A stretch of 64,000 nucleotides of DNA from Pontibaca salina (GCF_016307205.1 NZ_JAEIJD010000003.1:186001-250000), one strand, 5' to 3'; shown: positions 51,940 to 62,636, counted from the stretch's first letter. Notes: a model not told the origin generated them from the letters alone. Made by a program: numbers and translations.

Positions 51940-53262
51940 TCAATTTGCGTTCAGGCTTTGCGCCAGATCATCAGCCGCCTCGATTGCGGCCAGCCGGCTT
52001 TCCGCCCGCTCGCGCCAACCATCCAGCGGCGGTTTGGCCGCCTCAGTCAGACTGTCGATCTCTCGCAATGCGCGCGACAGGTCGCCATTGGTCAACGCTG
52101 CCTCGGCCCGCGACAGGATCGCGTCCGGATCGTTTCCGTCGCGTGGCGCGACCGAGCGCGCACCAAGTTGGCGTTGCAGAAAGGTTCCAAAACTATGGGA
52201 TCCGTCGGCGCTCTGGGCTCGAACCGCTGCCAATGCATTGCGCGCCGCCGGTGGAAAATCGGTCTGCAGTGCCGCAATCGTGGCGACACCTTCCGCTGCC
52301 GGGCCTGACAGGACTGCGGGAACGGAAACATCATTGCTCTCAAGCAACTGCACCTGATCCATATAAGGACGTCCCGAATCCAAAGCTGCGCGCATCTGGG
52401 CAACGGCAGTGCGATTCATCGCTTTCTGCGCGGCAATGGCCGCCTGATCTTCCTTGGCGCGGGCGTCGGCCTCCATCTGACGAGCTTGTTCGACCAGCGC
52501 CTGCATCTCGGCACGTTGTTCGGCGACCGAACTTTGCAGTGTCTGCAACTCGCGCTCGTAGGCGGCAATCGCGCTTTGCGAAACGCCTTGCGTTAGCGGG
52601 CGTTTTTCAAGTTCGGTCAAGCGGTCATCCATGGGACCAAGCCGGGTCTGAATCTGCTGAAGTTCTGCGGTGATAATGTCCAAGCGCTCGGTCAACGGGT
52701 CAATCTGAGCCGTCAAATCGGCTAGCCCGGTTTCAAGGGGGGTCAGATCGGGAATCGGCAACCCTTCAATGTTGGCGCTCAAACCGCTGATTGCGGTATC
52801 ATGTGCAGCAACCTCGTCGCGGAGTGCCGCGATTTCCGCACCGGTTTTCCCCGATTGCAGCGCCTTGGGCAGAAATTGATCCACCAAGTCGGCGCGTGCC
52901 GCCAGAAATCCAAGCATTGCCGCAAGGATACCGCCCAGCAGCGCGGGTACAAACCCCCGCCGTCTTTCGATCACCCGATCGGCGGTTTTTTCATCTGACA
53001 GGGGCTCGGATTTCACAGGTTCCGGCTTGGACCGGGGCTTGGTTGTCTTGGGTTTCTTCGGCAGCGGGCTTTTGGCCTCGGGCGCGGCTTTGCTTTCTTC
53101 CGGCATGACAAGGGGATCGCCCGAGGTCGCGCTTTGCGGTTTGGATGCAGGCACCTTGTTTGCGGCCTTCGAACCGTCGCCGCCGGTCGTCTTTGGGTTT
53201 TCCGCGGACTTGTCCTGGGTCTTATCGTCGGCTTTTGGCGTGGAGTCTTTCTTGTCGGCCAC
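51940..53262 (-). CDS. Mitofilin/Mic60-family inner-membrane protein
   Basis: The 440-residue protein has a Lys/Pro-rich cytoplasmic tail, one transmembrane helix at about 104–122 (FVPALLGGILAAMLGFLA), a long periplasmic coiled coil (about 135–300) and a C-terminal mitofilin domain. In alphaproteobacteria Mic60 homologues bend intracytoplasmic membrane and interact with outer-membrane assembly. I choose the GTG at 53262 because AGAGGG lies 9 nt upstream; the frame extends to 53376 over the end of hemD. Confidence 0.85.
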   Translation of the reverse strand: MADKKDSTPKADDKTQDKSAENPKTTGGDGSKAANKVPASKPQSATSGDPLVMPEESKAAPEAKSPLPKKPKTTKPRSKPEPVKSEPLSDEKTADRVIERRRGFVPALLGGILAAMLGFLAARADLVDQFLPKALQSGKTGAEIAALRDEVAAHDTAISGLSANIEGLPIPDLTPLETGLADLTAQIDPLTERLDIITAELQQIQTRLGPMDDRLTELEKRPLTQGVSQSAIAAYERELQTLQSSVAEQRAEMQALVEQARQMEADARAKEDQAAIAAQKAMNRTAVAQMRAALDSGRPYMDQVQLLESNDVSVPAVLSGPAAEGVATIAALQTDFPPAARNALAAVRAQSADGSHSFGTFLQRQLGARSVAPRDGNDPDAILSRAEAALTNGDLSRALREIDSLTEAAKPPLDGWRERAESRLAAIEAADDLAQSLNAN

Positions 53263-53314
53263 CGTGATGATCCCTCTTGATTCTGACCCGATACTTGTCC
53301 TGCACCGGAAAACC

Positions 53315-54049
53315 TTACTTCGCGCTTGGGCCACCCTCAACCCGACTTGCCTGATTAGCAAGTATTTCAACGCCATCCGCCAGCGCCGCGGCGGTTGGTC
53401 GTGATGCCACGATCAACCGTTTCAGGGGCAGATCGCGCAAAGGCCGAGCCGCCGCTTCGCTGATCGCAACGGCATGTACTTCCGCACCGATCTGCGCAAC
53501 CCGGGCAAATTGCTGGGCGGTTCTGGGTGAAAATAACGGCACGATAACCTGTCCCGGACCGTTCAGCGTGGCCTGCGCGGCATCCGTAAGCGGCAGGACT
53601 TCCTGTTCGTAGATCACCTGCACCACCACACTGCATCCGACTGGGGCAAGTTCTCCGGCAATATCACCACTCCCGTGACGTCCGCGCAAATGCAATAACG
53701 GCCCCTGCGGTGGATTAGCGCGCAATGTGGCAATCAGTTCGGCGGCGTCCTCGCCCACCATGCGGGCCTGCCAGCCGAGTTTACGCGCGGTCTGAGTGGT
53801 CCACGCTCCGACGCAGTAACAAGGCAGATTCCGTCGGTCGGTCACGTCTGCCGCAATGGCAACCCCATTGGCCGACGTAAAAATAAGTCCGCGCGCGTCA
53901 TCAAGATCGATCTGCTCAGCAATCGGTACGATTCGCAGCAACGGAGAATGGCAGACGGTCAGTCGCTCGCGCAGTACGGCGGGCAGGTCCGCCACAAAAC
54001 GTTCGCCAGAGACGCGGGGGCGGGTCATCAGCAGGGTGGTTTCCACCAT
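53315..54049 (-). CDS. hemD: Uroporphyrinogen-III synthase
   Basis: HemD closes hydroxymethylbilane to uroporphyrinogen III in haem, sirohaem and B12 synthesis. The 244-residue protein has the weak but typical signs of the family: LLMTRP at the start, [36 protein letters not shown] and [13 protein letters not shown]. It precedes mitofilin and hemY, a conserved alphaproteobacterial order. hemC is not here. Confidence 0.88.
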   Translation of the reverse strand: MVETTLLMTRPRVSGERFVADLPAVLRERLTVCHSPLLRIVPIAEQIDLDDARGLIFTSANGVAIAADVTDRRNLPCYCVGAWTTQTARKLGWQARMVGEDAAELIATLRANPPQGPLLHLRGRHGSGDIAGELAPVGCSVVVQVIYEQEVLPLTDAAQATLNGPGQVIVPLFSPRTAQQFARVAQIGAEVHAVAISEAAARPLRDLPLKRLIVASRPTAAALADGVEILANQASRVEGGPSAK

Positions 54050-54128
54050 CGCGGTAGGCTCTCTCGGGATTGTTTGCAGGCTGTCCGAGTGTTACCTGCC
54101 AAGAAGCGGGGTTGCAACGGGCAGGCAC

Positions 54129-55223
54129 ATGGTGCGGACAGTAACGGTTTTAGGGTTGGAGAGCAGCTGCGACGATACCGCCGCCGCCGTGGTGCGGCAG
54201 GGACGGGACGGGGCGCAAATTTTGTCCTCGATTGTGCATAGTCAGGATGATCTGCACAGCGCTTATGGGGGTGTCGTACCGGAACTGGCAGCGCGGGCCC
54301 ATGCCGAGAAACTGGATATCTGCGTGATACAGGCACTGCATGATGCGGGCCTGACGCTGGCCGATCTGGATGCGGTTGCCGTCACTGCCGGGCCGGGGCT
54401 GATCGGCGGCGTGGTGGCTGGCGTCATGTGCGCCAAAGGCATCTGTGCCGCGACCGGTCTGCCATTGATCGCGGTCAACCATCTGGCCGGCCACGCGCTG
54501 ACGCCGCGTTTGACCGATAACGTCGACTTTCCCTATTTGGTGCTGCTGGTCTCGGGCGGGCATTGCCAGTTCCTGATCGCCCACGGCACCGAGAGTTTCA
54601 CGCGACTGGGCGGCACCATCGACGACGCGCCGGGCGAGGCCTTTGACAAGGTCGCCCGTCTTCTAGGTCTGGCGCAACCGGGTGGCCCTGCGGTCGAAGC
54701 CGAGGCGCGCAAGGGCGATGCGGCCCATTTCGCCCTCCCCCGCCCACTGTTGGATCGGGCCGGATGCGATCTGTCGTTTTCCGGATTGAAAACCGCCGTG
54801 CTGCGCCAACGCGACATCATCGCCCTCGATAAGGGAGGGCTAACCCGGCAAGACCGCGCCGATCTCTGCGCCGGATTCCAGCAGGCCGTGACCGATGTGC
54901 TGGCCGAGAAAAGCCGCCGCGCACTGGCGCTATACCTGACGCAAGACCCCGCCGCGCCAGTGATGGCCGTGGCCGGCGGCGTCGCTGCCAATGGCACGAT
55001 CCGGGCCGCATTGGAGGCGGTTTGCGCGCAAAGCAAAGTTGCCTTCGTCGCGCCCCCGCTGGCCTTATGTACCGATAACGCCGCAATGATCGCCTATACC
55101 GGGATCGAGCGGTTCCGCCTCGGCGCGCGCGATGGCATGGATCTCGCCGCCCGCCCGCGCTGGCCGTTGGATCAAAGCAGCCCGGCGATGCTGGGCAGCG
55201 GCAAGAAGGGGGCAAAAGCATGA
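54129..55223 (+). CDS. tsaD: tRNA threonylcarbamoyladenosine transferase subunit TsaD
   Basis: TsaD transfers the threonylcarbamoyl group to A37 of ANN-decoding tRNAs together with TsaB and TsaE. The 364-residue ASKHA protein starts with [16 protein letters not shown] and contains the metal motif [16 protein letters not shown] and [13 protein letters not shown]. It is divergent from hemD by 79 bp and overlaps gpsA by ATGA. Confidence 0.95.
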   Translation: MVRTVTVLGLESSCDDTAAAVVRQGRDGAQILSSIVHSQDDLHSAYGGVVPELAARAHAEKLDICVIQALHDAGLTLADLDAVAVTAGPGLIGGVVAGVMCAKGICAATGLPLIAVNHLAGHALTPRLTDNVDFPYLVLLVSGGHCQFLIAHGTESFTRLGGTIDDAPGEAFDKVARLLGLAQPGGPAVEAEARKGDAAHFALPRPLLDRAGCDLSFSGLKTAVLRQRDIIALDKGGLTRQDRADLCAGFQQAVTDVLAEKSRRALALYLTQDPAAPVMAVAGGVAANGTIRAALEAVCAQSKVAFVAPPLALCTDNAAMIAYTGIERFRLGARDGMDLAARPRWPLDQSSPAMLGSGKKGAKA

Positions 55224-56182
55224 GCATTGCCGTCATCGGCGCTGGAGCATTCGGCACGGCACTGGCGATCTCGCTGACCGCGAACGGGCCGGTTTGCCTG
55301 TGGACGCGCGACCAAGACCACGCGCAAGAAATGCAGGACACAGGCCAAAACACGCGCCGCCTGCCCGGTGTCGCGCTGCCTTCTGGGCTGACCGCAACCG
55401 CCGAGTTTGATCAGGCCGCGCAACATGAAACCGTGCTGCTGGCCGTGCCCATGCAGCAATTGCGCCGCGTGCTGAGCGAACACGCCAGTGCATTACGCCA
55501 CGCCACGCTGGTTGCCTGCTGCAAGGGAATCGAACTGGAAACTGGCATTGGGCCTTGCGCCGTGATCGGGCAGGTGCTGCCCGAAACGCCCTGTGCGCTG
55601 CTGACCGGTCCCAGTTTCGCGCATGATATCGCGCGGGGCTTGCCCACCGCGCTGACTCTGGCCACCGAAAATGCCCAACGTGGTGTCCGGCTTCAACAAT
55701 TGCTCAGCACAGCCAATATCAGGCTCTACCGCACCACAGATGTGATTGGCGCCGAACTTGGCGGGGCATTGAAAAACGTGATCGCCATTGCCTGCGGTAC
55801 AGTGATCGGCGCGGGGATGGGCGCCAGCGCGCGCGCCGCACTGATGACGCGGGGCTATGCCGAGATGCAGCGCATGGCGCTGGCCCTTGGCGCGCGGGCC
55901 GAGACGCTGGCGGGGCTGTCAGGTTTTGGTGATCTGGCGCTGACCTGCACATCGGATCAGTCTCGCAACTATCAGCTTGGGCTGGCCATCGGCCGGGGCG
56001 AAGGTTTTGACCCCTCCATCACGGTCGAGGGCGCAGCCACCGCACGAGCGGTTGCCGCCAAGGCTGAACAGATGGGGCTAGATATGCCGATCACCGAAAT
56101 CGTGGTCGGCCTTTTGGACAGCGCCCTGACCCCTGAAAGCGCGATGTCACGCCTGCTGGCGCGCCCCCTGAAAGAGGAATGA
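55220..56182 (+). CDS. gpsA: NAD(P)-dependent glycerol-3-phosphate dehydrogenase
   Basis: GpsA makes sn-glycerol-3-phosphate from dihydroxyacetone phosphate for phospholipid synthesis. The 320-residue protein has the Rossmann motif [14 protein letters not shown], the conserved [17 protein letters not shown] and the active Lys in [13 protein letters not shown]. It is translationally coupled to tsaD. It runs opposite in direction to GlpD, encoded at 35 kb. Confidence 0.95.
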   Translation: MSIAVIGAGAFGTALAISLTANGPVCLWTRDQDHAQEMQDTGQNTRRLPGVALPSGLTATAEFDQAAQHETVLLAVPMQQLRRVLSEHASALRHATLVACCKGIELETGIGPCAVIGQVLPETPCALLTGPSFAHDIARGLPTALTLATENAQRGVRLQQLLSTANIRLYRTTDVIGAELGGALKNVIAIACGTVIGAGMGASARAALMTRGYAEMQRMALALGARAETLAGLSGFGDLALTCTSDQSRNYQLGLAIGRGEGFDPSITVEGAATARAVAAKAEQMGLDMPITEIVVGLLDSALTPESAMSRLLARPLKEE

Positions 56183-56345
56183 CGCGACAACTTACCGGCG
56201 GTTCAAAACCAGATTCACGGACCCGTGTTCTGAGCCAGCCAAAGGTCAAGGACGCGACCGCCTTGAGTCGCAGATACCATTGAAGTCTGTACGAAAATGA
56301 ACGTGTGGCTTGACTGAAGGATGATACGGAAAAGAAGATTGGAAT

Positions 56346-57032
56346 ATGACAATGACGGGTAAAAACACCGGGGCAGATTTAAAATCGGGCAGCTATTTCT
56401 TTCTCTTGGCTGCGCTCATGCTCATACTCGCCACCATCGGCATCTTGCATTTCTTCAGTGCGGAAGACCAAAAACATCTACTTGCCGAAGGAGGTTTTTT
56501 CGAGAATTTGACCGTTTTGGGCTATGGGGTCTGCCTTTTGCTTATTTGGTCCTGCTGGCCTTGGCAGAAGGTACGCGAGCGCTGGTACTTCTCGGCATTG
56601 ATAATTCTTTTTGCGTTACGCGAACTCGATTATGACAAGTCTCACTTCACTTTAGGGCTTTTGAAGGCCCGTCAATATACCGGAGACATGGTGGGGTTTC
56701 CCGAGAAAATCATCTCAATCATGCTTCTGGTTTTGTTGGTGGCCTTACTGATTTCCATTCTGGTCAACGAAACCCGTGCTTTCATATCCGGTTTGATCGC
56801 AGCCAAGCCAAGCGAACTGGCCGTACTAAGCAGCCTGGTGCTTATTGTCGTTACCAAGTCGGTCGACGGACTTGGCAGAAAATTGGCTGACTTTAATATC
56901 ACAATTTCCAAATCCGTAGAACAGACTGCCACTGTTGTTGAAGAGATCGGCGAACTGGGCATACCGATCATGTTCGCTGTGGCGATCATACTGAGTGCGG
57001 ACTTTTATTTCAGGAAACGCTCGGTCTTGTGA
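56346..57032 (+). CDS. Integral membrane protein of unknown function
   Basis: The 228-residue protein has about six hydrophobic segments (near residues 16–38, 53–70, 82–92, 117–140, 158–168 and 205–222) joined by charged loops such as LRELDYDKSHFTLGLLKARQ. I do not recognise the family. Codon use is clearly less GC-biased than in the neighbours, which suggests transfer. TTGGAAT precedes the start and no strong Shine-Dalgarno is seen. Confidence 0.7.
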   Translation: MTMTGKNTGADLKSGSYFFLLAALMLILATIGILHFFSAEDQKHLLAEGGFFENLTVLGYGVCLLLIWSCWPWQKVRERWYFSALIILFALRELDYDKSHFTLGLLKARQYTGDMVGFPEKIISIMLLVLLVALLISILVNETRAFISGLIAAKPSELAVLSSLVLIVVTKSVDGLGRKLADFNITISKSVEQTATVVEEIGELGIPIMFAVAIILSADFYFRKRSVL

Positions 57033-57134
57033 CAGGGGTTCAGGGGTCACATGCTACCGGAACCATGATGCGAAAGCTCAAATGCGAGGCGGCCGCCAGA
57101 GTCGGCGGGCGCTGCAATCGCGAGGCCAGACCAG

Positions 57135-57476
57135 TTAGCCGTAGACCGACTCTTTGCCGAAATGTTTGGTCAGCATGTAATAGACAACCGCGCGGTATTT
57201 GTTGCGCTCGGACCGGCCATAGGTGTCGATTGCCGTGTCAATGGCTGACATCAATTCGGGACCGTCCGGCAAGCCCAGTTTCTTGATCAAAAAATTGTTC
57301 TTCACGGTTTCAAGCTCACTTTCCTGCGAGCCTGCGACTGTTGCCGCGTCGTCGTTATAAATTGCCGGGCCGCAGCCGATGGTGACCTTGGTCAAAAGGT
57401 CCATGTCCGGCGTCATCCCGCATTTGTTTCGCAGATCGTCCGCATATCGTGCAATCAAATCGTCGCGCTTACCCAA
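57135..57476 (-). CDS. DUF2853 family protein
   Basis: The 113-residue soluble protein matches the DUF2853 family: MGKRDDLIARYADDLRNKCG at the start and YRAVVYYMLTKHFGKESVY at the end. The family is small and helical with no known function. It is a single gene between the unknown membrane protein and ahcY. Confidence 0.85.
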   Translation of the reverse strand: MGKRDDLIARYADDLRNKCGMTPDMDLLTKVTIGCGPAIYNDDAATVAGSQESELETVKNNFLIKKLGLPDGPELMSAIDTAIDTYGRSERNKYRAVVYYMLTKHFGKESVYG

Positions 57477-57635
57477 AACACTTCTCCCGCTACCAATACG
57501 CGCATGCGTGTGCTGTCTGAACCAACGACACCATGCCGCACAAAGTCTAGCGGACCCTGACGATCACACAATCTTTATTTCTGGTGGCTTTGTTCCGTGG
57601 CGGCCACTCCGTTCACAGAGCGACCGCCATCCAAA

Positions 57636-59027
57636 TCAGTATCGGTAATGTTCGGGCTTGAAAGGTCCATCCGGGCTGACGCCGATATAAGCGGCCTGAT
57701 CGTCGCTCAGTTGGCTAAGTTTTACGCCGACCTTGGCAAGGTGCAAACGCGCCACCTTTTCGTCCAGATGTTTGGGCAGAACATAAACCTTGTTCTCATA
57801 CTGATCGCCCCGGGTCCAAAGTTCGATCTGCGCGAGGGTCTGGTTGGTAAAGCTGGCCGACATCACAAAGCTGGGATGACCGGTGGCGTTGCCAAGGTTC
57901 AGCAGACGCCCCTCAGAGAGCAGGATGATCCGATTGCCCGAGGGCATCTCGATCATGTCCACCTGTTCCTTGATATTGGTCCATTTGTGGTTTTTCAGCG
58001 CCGCGACCTGAATTTCATTGTCGAAATGGCCGATATTGCCGACGATGGCCATATCCTTCATCTCGCGCATATGTTCGATGCGGATCACGTCCTTGTTGCC
58101 GGTGGTGGTGATGAAGATATCGGCGGTCTTCACCGCATCTTCCAGCGTCGTCACCTCGTAACCATCCATTGCCGCCTGGAGCGCGCAGATCGGGTCGATC
58201 TCGGTCACTTTCACCCGTGCTCCCGCACCGCTGAGGCTGGCGGCGCTGCCCTTGCCAACGTCGCCATAGCCGCAGACGACCGCGACCTTGCCCGCCATCA
58301 TCGTATCGGTAGCCCGGCGAATGCCATCAACCAGCGATTCCTTGCAGCCGTATTTGTTGTCGAATTTCGACTTGGTGACGCTGTCATTGACGTTAATCGC
58401 CGGGAACGGCAGGTGGCCGCTTTCCATCATCTGGTACAGGCGATGCACACCGGTGGTGGTTTCCTCGGACACGCCTTGCAACATGTCGCGCTGTTTCACG
58501 AACCAGCCGGGCGTCTCTGCCATCCGCTTGCGAATCTGGGCGAAAAGCGCCTCTTCCTCTTCGCTGGTAGGGGTGGCGATCAATTCTTCCTCGCCCTCTT
58601 CGACCCGCGCGCCCATCAGAATATAAAGCGTCGCGTCGCCGCCATCGTCCAGGATCAGGTTCGCACCCCCTTCAAACTGAAAGATCCGGTCGGCATAATC
58701 CCAGTATTCTTCCAGCGTTTCACCCTTGAACGCAAAGACCGGCACACCGGTGGCAGCAATAGCCGCCGCAGCGTGGTCCTGAGTGGAAAAAATATTGCAC
58801 GAGGCCCAGCGGACATCGGCCCCGAGCGCGGTCAAGGTCTCGATCAAGGCCGCCGTCTGAATCGTCATGTGCAGGCTGCCGGCGATCCGTGCGCCCTTGA
58901 GCGGTTTGCTTTCGCCATACTCCTCGCGCAGGGCCATCAGGCCAGGCATCTCGGTTTCAGCGATATCCAATTCCTTGCGACCATACTCGGCCAGTGAAAT
59001 ATCCCTGATAATATAGTCCTGTGCCAT
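57636..59027 (-). CDS. ahcY: Adenosylhomocysteinase
   Basis: AhcY splits S-adenosylhomocysteine into homocysteine and adenosine, supplying homocysteine to MetH and relieving methyltransferases. The 463-residue protein has [31 protein letters not shown], the NAD motif [15 protein letters not shown] and a C-terminal KPEHYRY. Length is normal for the bacterial form. It sits near regA as in other Rhodobacterales, though hvrA is not between them. Confidence 0.96.
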   Translation of the reverse strand: MAQDYIIRDISLAEYGRKELDIAETEMPGLMALREEYGESKPLKGARIAGSLHMTIQTAALIETLTALGADVRWASCNIFSTQDHAAAAIAATGVPVFAFKGETLEEYWDYADRIFQFEGGANLILDDGGDATLYILMGARVEEGEEELIATPTSEEEEALFAQIRKRMAETPGWFVKQRDMLQGVSEETTTGVHRLYQMMESGHLPFPAINVNDSVTKSKFDNKYGCKESLVDGIRRATDTMMAGKVAVVCGYGDVGKGSAASLSGAGARVKVTEIDPICALQAAMDGYEVTTLEDAVKTADIFITTTGNKDVIRIEHMREMKDMAIVGNIGHFDNEIQVAALKNHKWTNIKEQVDMIEMPSGNRIILLSEGRLLNLGNATGHPSFVMSASFTNQTLAQIELWTRGDQYENKVYVLPKHLDEKVARLHLAKVGVKLSQLSDDQAAYIGVSPDGPFKPEHYRY

Positions 59028-59263
59028 TCGAGGCTCCCTAACGTTGCGATCGCGAATCGGTTACCATCTTGCGCAGTCCGCCTCAATGGCGCGTGTCGCC
59101 TGGGTGCCGGGTCTTTTTGAAGCAGTCGCCGCGCCGCATGCGCGCGCTGCGATCAACTCCCCGACCAATCAAAGCTGGGCCGTGTGATCTTCCGGCACCG
59201 ATCTGGACAATCCTTCGCCGGTGCATATTCTGCGCGAGATCTTGACCTGATGCGGAGCCTGTG

Positions 59264-59857
59264 ATGCCCAGAATCCGACGCGCCTGGCAGCGCATGCTTT
59301 CTGGCCGCCGGCTGGATCTGCTGGACCCCACACCGGTGGATATCGAAATCGAAGACATCGCCCACGGGCTGGCCTTCGTCGCACGCTGGAACGGCCAGAC
59401 ACGGGGCGATTACGCCTACTCCGTCGCGGAACATTCGCTGTTGGTCGAAACCTTGTTCGGACGGCTCGCGCCGGATGCCCCGGTGAAATGGCGGTTGGCC
59501 GCGCTGCTGCACGACGCTCCGGAATATGTGATCGGTGATCTGATTTCCCCGGTAAAGGACGCGGTCGGACCCGGATATAGCGATCTGGATGACCGTCTTT
59601 CGGCGGCGATCCATATGCGCTTTGGCCTGCCCGCGATCCTGCCCGCCACAGTTAAACGCCAGATCAAGCGCGCCGACCGTGTCAGCGCCTGGATGGAGGC
59701 GACCCGCATCGCAGGGTTTACCCAAGCCGAAGCCGATAAGCTGTTTGGCAAACCCAAGGCCGAAATGATCCAAGGGCTGGATATCCAGTTGCGTGCGCCC
59801 AAATTGGCGCGCGATGCTTATACACAGCGCCACGAGGAATTGCTGGCGCAATTGTGA
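59264..59857 (+). CDS. HD-domain hydrolase, YfbR-like
   Basis: The 197-residue protein has the YfbR-type HD pattern: YSVAEHSLLVE, LLHDAPEYVIGDLISPVK and KRADRVSAWMEA. Relatives are 5'-deoxynucleotidases that dephosphorylate dNMPs. The ATG at 59264 is preferred over GTG at 59261 because GGAG is about 8 nt upstream. It converges on regA with 6 bp between the stops. Confidence 0.88.
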   Translation: MPRIRRAWQRMLSGRRLDLLDPTPVDIEIEDIAHGLAFVARWNGQTRGDYAYSVAEHSLLVETLFGRLAPDAPVKWRLAALLHDAPEYVIGDLISPVKDAVGPGYSDLDDRLSAAIHMRFGLPAILPATVKRQIKRADRVSAWMEATRIAGFTQAEADKLFGKPKAEMIQGLDIQLRAPKLARDAYTQRHEELLAQL

Positions 59858-59863
59858 GCGCGC

Positions 59864-60418
59864 CTAGCGCGGGCTGCGCTTGGCCAAGATGCGCTGCAAT
59901 GTACGGCGGTGCATGCCCAGACGTCGCGCGGTTTCGCTGACATTGCGATCACAAAGCTCGTAAACCCGCTGGATATGTTCCCAACGCACGCGATCCGCGC
60001 TCATCGGATTTTCCGGCGGCGGGGGCATTTCATCGGGCGTCGCCAGCAAGGCATTGGTGATATCCGTGGCATCGGCGGGTTTGGACAGGTAATCTGTCGC
60101 CCCGATCTTGACCGCCGCGACAGCGGTGGCAATCGCGCCATAGCCGGTCAGCACAACAATCCGGCTATCGGGGCGGCGGTCACGCAGCACCTCGACCACA
60201 TCTAGCCCATTCCCGTCATCAAGCCGCAGATCGATCACCGCATAGGCCGGCGGGCGGGCCGTGGCGATTGCCTTGCCTCCAGCAACGGATTGGGCTGTTT
60301 CCACCTCAAAGCCGCGCTTTTCCATGGCCTTGGCCAATCGGCGCACGAAAACTTCGTCATCATCCACCAACAGAAGCGATTTGTCCGGTCCGATCTCTGG
60401 CTTTGACGCGTCGGCCAT
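59864..60418 (-). CDS. regA: Redox response regulator RegA/PrrA
   Basis: RegA activates photosynthesis, respiration, carbon and nitrogen fixation genes under low oxygen. The 184-residue protein has a receiver domain with the phosphorylated Asp63 (AVIDLRLDDGN), a proline hinge (PPPPENP) and a Fis-type DNA-binding helix-turn-helix (ETARRLGMHRRTLQRILAKR). The ATG at 60418 has GAGG 6 nt upstream and gives exactly the usual length. It is downstream of senC. Confidence 0.96.
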   Translation of the reverse strand: MADASKPEIGPDKSLLLVDDDEVFVRRLAKAMEKRGFEVETAQSVAGGKAIATARPPAYAVIDLRLDDGNGLDVVEVLRDRRPDSRIVVLTGYGAIATAVAAVKIGATDYLSKPADATDITNALLATPDEMPPPPENPMSADRVRWEHIQRVYELCDRNVSETARRLGMHRRTLQRILAKRSPR

Positions 60419-60485
60419 GCTCACCTCAGGTTATTAGGTAGGAATGGAAATATTAACAGGCAGCGGGAAAAGGTCAAACACGCTG

Positions 60486-61118
60486 TCACCAGCCTGCCGC
60501 CTCAAGATAACATCCGATCTTGTCTGCCATCTCTTCCGGGCCGGTATCGCGGCGAAAAAACTCGACAAAACCGGAATCCGGCAGGACCAGATAGGAAAAG
60601 GTCGAATGATCGACCAGATAGAAATCGTCCTCGGCCGGATGGGCGTTGTAATAGGTCTTATAGGCTTGGCTGGCCGCCTTGACCTGTTCGGGCGAACCGG
60701 TCAGCCCGACCATCCGCTGGTGCATATTGTCCGCAAAGTCACCGACCACCTTCGGCGTGTCGCGCTTGGGATCGATCGAGATGAAAACCGGCGTGACCAT
60801 CTGGCCTCGCTCTTCCAGAATATCCACAGCGGCAGCGTTGCGGGCGACATCCAGCGGACAGACATCAGGGCAAAATGTATAGCCGAAATAGATGAGGGTG
60901 GGCTGGGTAATCACTTCCGTATCCGTCACGGTTTGACCCTGAGCGTTAACCAATTCAAACGGCCCGCCAATCTGGGCCGCGCCACCGGCGATCTGCCCGC
61001 CGCGACACTGCGCGAACTTGTCGCCATCATCGCTTGCCATGGTCCGCCACCAGACTGCGCCCGCAACCGCGATGACAAGCACGACGATAGCGGCGACAAT
61101 AGCATGAATCGGTTTCAT
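60486..61118 (-). CDS. senC: SCO-family copper protein SenC/PrrC
   Basis: SenC delivers copper to the Cu centre of cytochrome c oxidase and tunes RegB. The 210-residue protein has an N-terminal membrane anchor, the copper-binding CPDVC motif (GYTFCPDVCPLDV) and a thioredoxin-like fold with a distal His (VDHSTFSYLV). It is divergent from regB by 89 bp and precedes regA. Confidence 0.94.
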   Translation of the reverse strand: MKPIHAIVAAIVVLVIAVAGAVWWRTMASDDGDKFAQCRGGQIAGGAAQIGGPFELVNAQGQTVTDTEVITQPTLIYFGYTFCPDVCPLDVARNAAAVDILEERGQMVTPVFISIDPKRDTPKVVGDFADNMHQRMVGLTGSPEQVKAASQAYKTYYNAHPAEDDFYLVDHSTFSYLVLPDSGFVEFFRRDTGPEEMADKIGCYLEAAGW

Positions 61119-61207
61119 CTGGTCTCTCCGGGCTGGCAGAACGGTTGATCGTTCCGGCCCGCACTTCTATCAAACTGAGTAGCGGTTACAACTGAAATGG
61201 ATTTTCC

Positions 61208-62596
61208 ATGATCGAGTCCGATGTCAGCCTGCTGGACGGGCGTACACAGCGAAACTGGATTCGGCTGCGCACGCTGATCCTGTTGCGTTGGTTCGCCATT
61301 GTCGGTCAACTTGCCGCGATCAAAGTGGCCCATCAGGTCTATCAAATCCAGCTTGAACTAGGGCTTTGCTATATGGCGGTGGGCGTGTCGATGATCGGCA
61401 ACCTGATCGCGATGTTTGTCTATCCGGAAAACAAGCGCCTATCTGAACCCGAAACCCTGATTACGGTGCTGTTCGACCTGCTGCAACTGGCGCTACTTCT
61501 GTATCTGACCGGGGGGCTGAACAATCCGTTCGCCATGCTATTGCTGGGGCCGGTGACGGTGGCGGCCAGTGTGATGGGTCTGCGCTCGACCTTGATTATC
61601 GGCGCCAGCGCGATTACGCTGGTGACGCTTCTGGCTCAATTTCATCTGCCATTGCTGTTGCCGGATGGATCGGTATTGCAGATGCCGGACATATTCCTGT
61701 TTGGCAATGGCACCGCCATTATTATCGCCACGCTGTTCATGGGCGCTTATTCACGTCGTGTCAGTTCGGAAATGCAGTCAATGAACGATGCACTGGCGGC
61801 AACCCAACTGGCACTGGCGCGCGAGCAAAAGCTGACCGATTTGGGGGGCGTGGTGGCCGCCGCCGCACATGAACTGGGCACCCCGCTGGCCACCATCAAA
61901 CTGGCCAGTTCCGAGCTAATAGACGAACTGGCCGACAATCCCGACCTGCGCGAAGACGCTACCCTGATCGGCGAACAGGCCGACCGCTGCCGCGATATTC
62001 TGCGCGATATGGGCCGTGCCGGAAAAGATGATCTACACCTGCGTCAAGCCCCGCTCAGCGCGGTTCTGGCCGAGGCTGCAGAACCCCATATGAACCGCGG
62101 CAAGGCCGTGTATTTCGAAGAGGTCCCCGGTGACGACGACCACCAGCCTATAATCATGCGTAAATCCGAACTGATCCACGGGTTCCGCAATCTGATCCAG
62201 AATGCCGTGGATTTCGCCGATGCTAATATCTGGATCGAGACCCGCTGGAGCGACGACCAAATTGCAATACGTATCATGGATGACGGACACGGCTTTCCGC
62301 CCACGCTGATCGGGCGCATCGGTGATCCTTTCATGCGCCGACGCACGGCCCCGTCGGACCCATCCACACGCCCCGAATATGAGGGCATGGGGCTAGGGTT
62401 GTTCATCGCAAAGATCCTGCTGGAGCGCACCGGCGCCGAATTGACCTTTGCCAATGGATCAAACCCGTTTAACAACCCCGGCAAAGAATATACCCGGCGC
62501 GGCGCAGTCGTCGAAGTTATTTGGCCGCGTGACAAGATCGATGCACACCCCGACGGCATCGCCCCTGCTCACGGCAGGAACGAGCGGTTTTCCTAG
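61208..62596 (+). CDS. regB: Redox sensor histidine kinase RegB/PrrB
   Basis: RegB senses the quinone pool and phosphorylates RegA. The 462-residue protein has six N-terminal transmembrane helices with the quinone-binding stretch TGGLNNPFAML (101–111), the phospho-acceptor His221 (AAAAHELGTPLATIKLASSE), the redox-active Cys261 (QADRCRDILRDMG) and a C-terminal ATPase domain (MDDGHGFPP, GMGLGLFIAKILLERTG). All key residues are present. Confidence 0.96.
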   Translation: MIESDVSLLDGRTQRNWIRLRTLILLRWFAIVGQLAAIKVAHQVYQIQLELGLCYMAVGVSMIGNLIAMFVYPENKRLSEPETLITVLFDLLQLALLLYLTGGLNNPFAMLLLGPVTVAASVMGLRSTLIIGASAITLVTLLAQFHLPLLLPDGSVLQMPDIFLFGNGTAIIIATLFMGAYSRRVSSEMQSMNDALAATQLALAREQKLTDLGGVVAAAAHELGTPLATIKLASSELIDELADNPDLREDATLIGEQADRCRDILRDMGRAGKDDLHLRQAPLSAVLAEAAEPHMNRGKAVYFEEVPGDDDHQPIIMRKSELIHGFRNLIQNAVDFADANIWIETRWSDDQIAIRIMDDGHGFPPTLIGRIGDPFMRRRTAPSDPSTRPEYEGMGLGLFIAKILLERTGAELTFANGSNPFNNPGKEYTRRGAVVEVIWPRDKIDAHPDGIAPAHGRNERFS

Positions 62597-62620
62597 ATAT
62601 CCGTTAGTCGCCGAGGGCGG

Positions 62621-62636
62621 TTAAACCCATTTTAAC
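62621..62636 (+). promoter_or_regulatory. CtrA-type binding site
   Basis: TTAA, 7 nt and TTAAC fit the full CtrA consensus. It lies 55 nt before the PAS-protein start, a typical promoter position. Confidence 0.65.

Noticed and set aside
59028-59263. SAH riboswitch before ahcY
   Set aside because: The minus-strand leader lacks the conserved SAH-riboswitch core as far as I can see.
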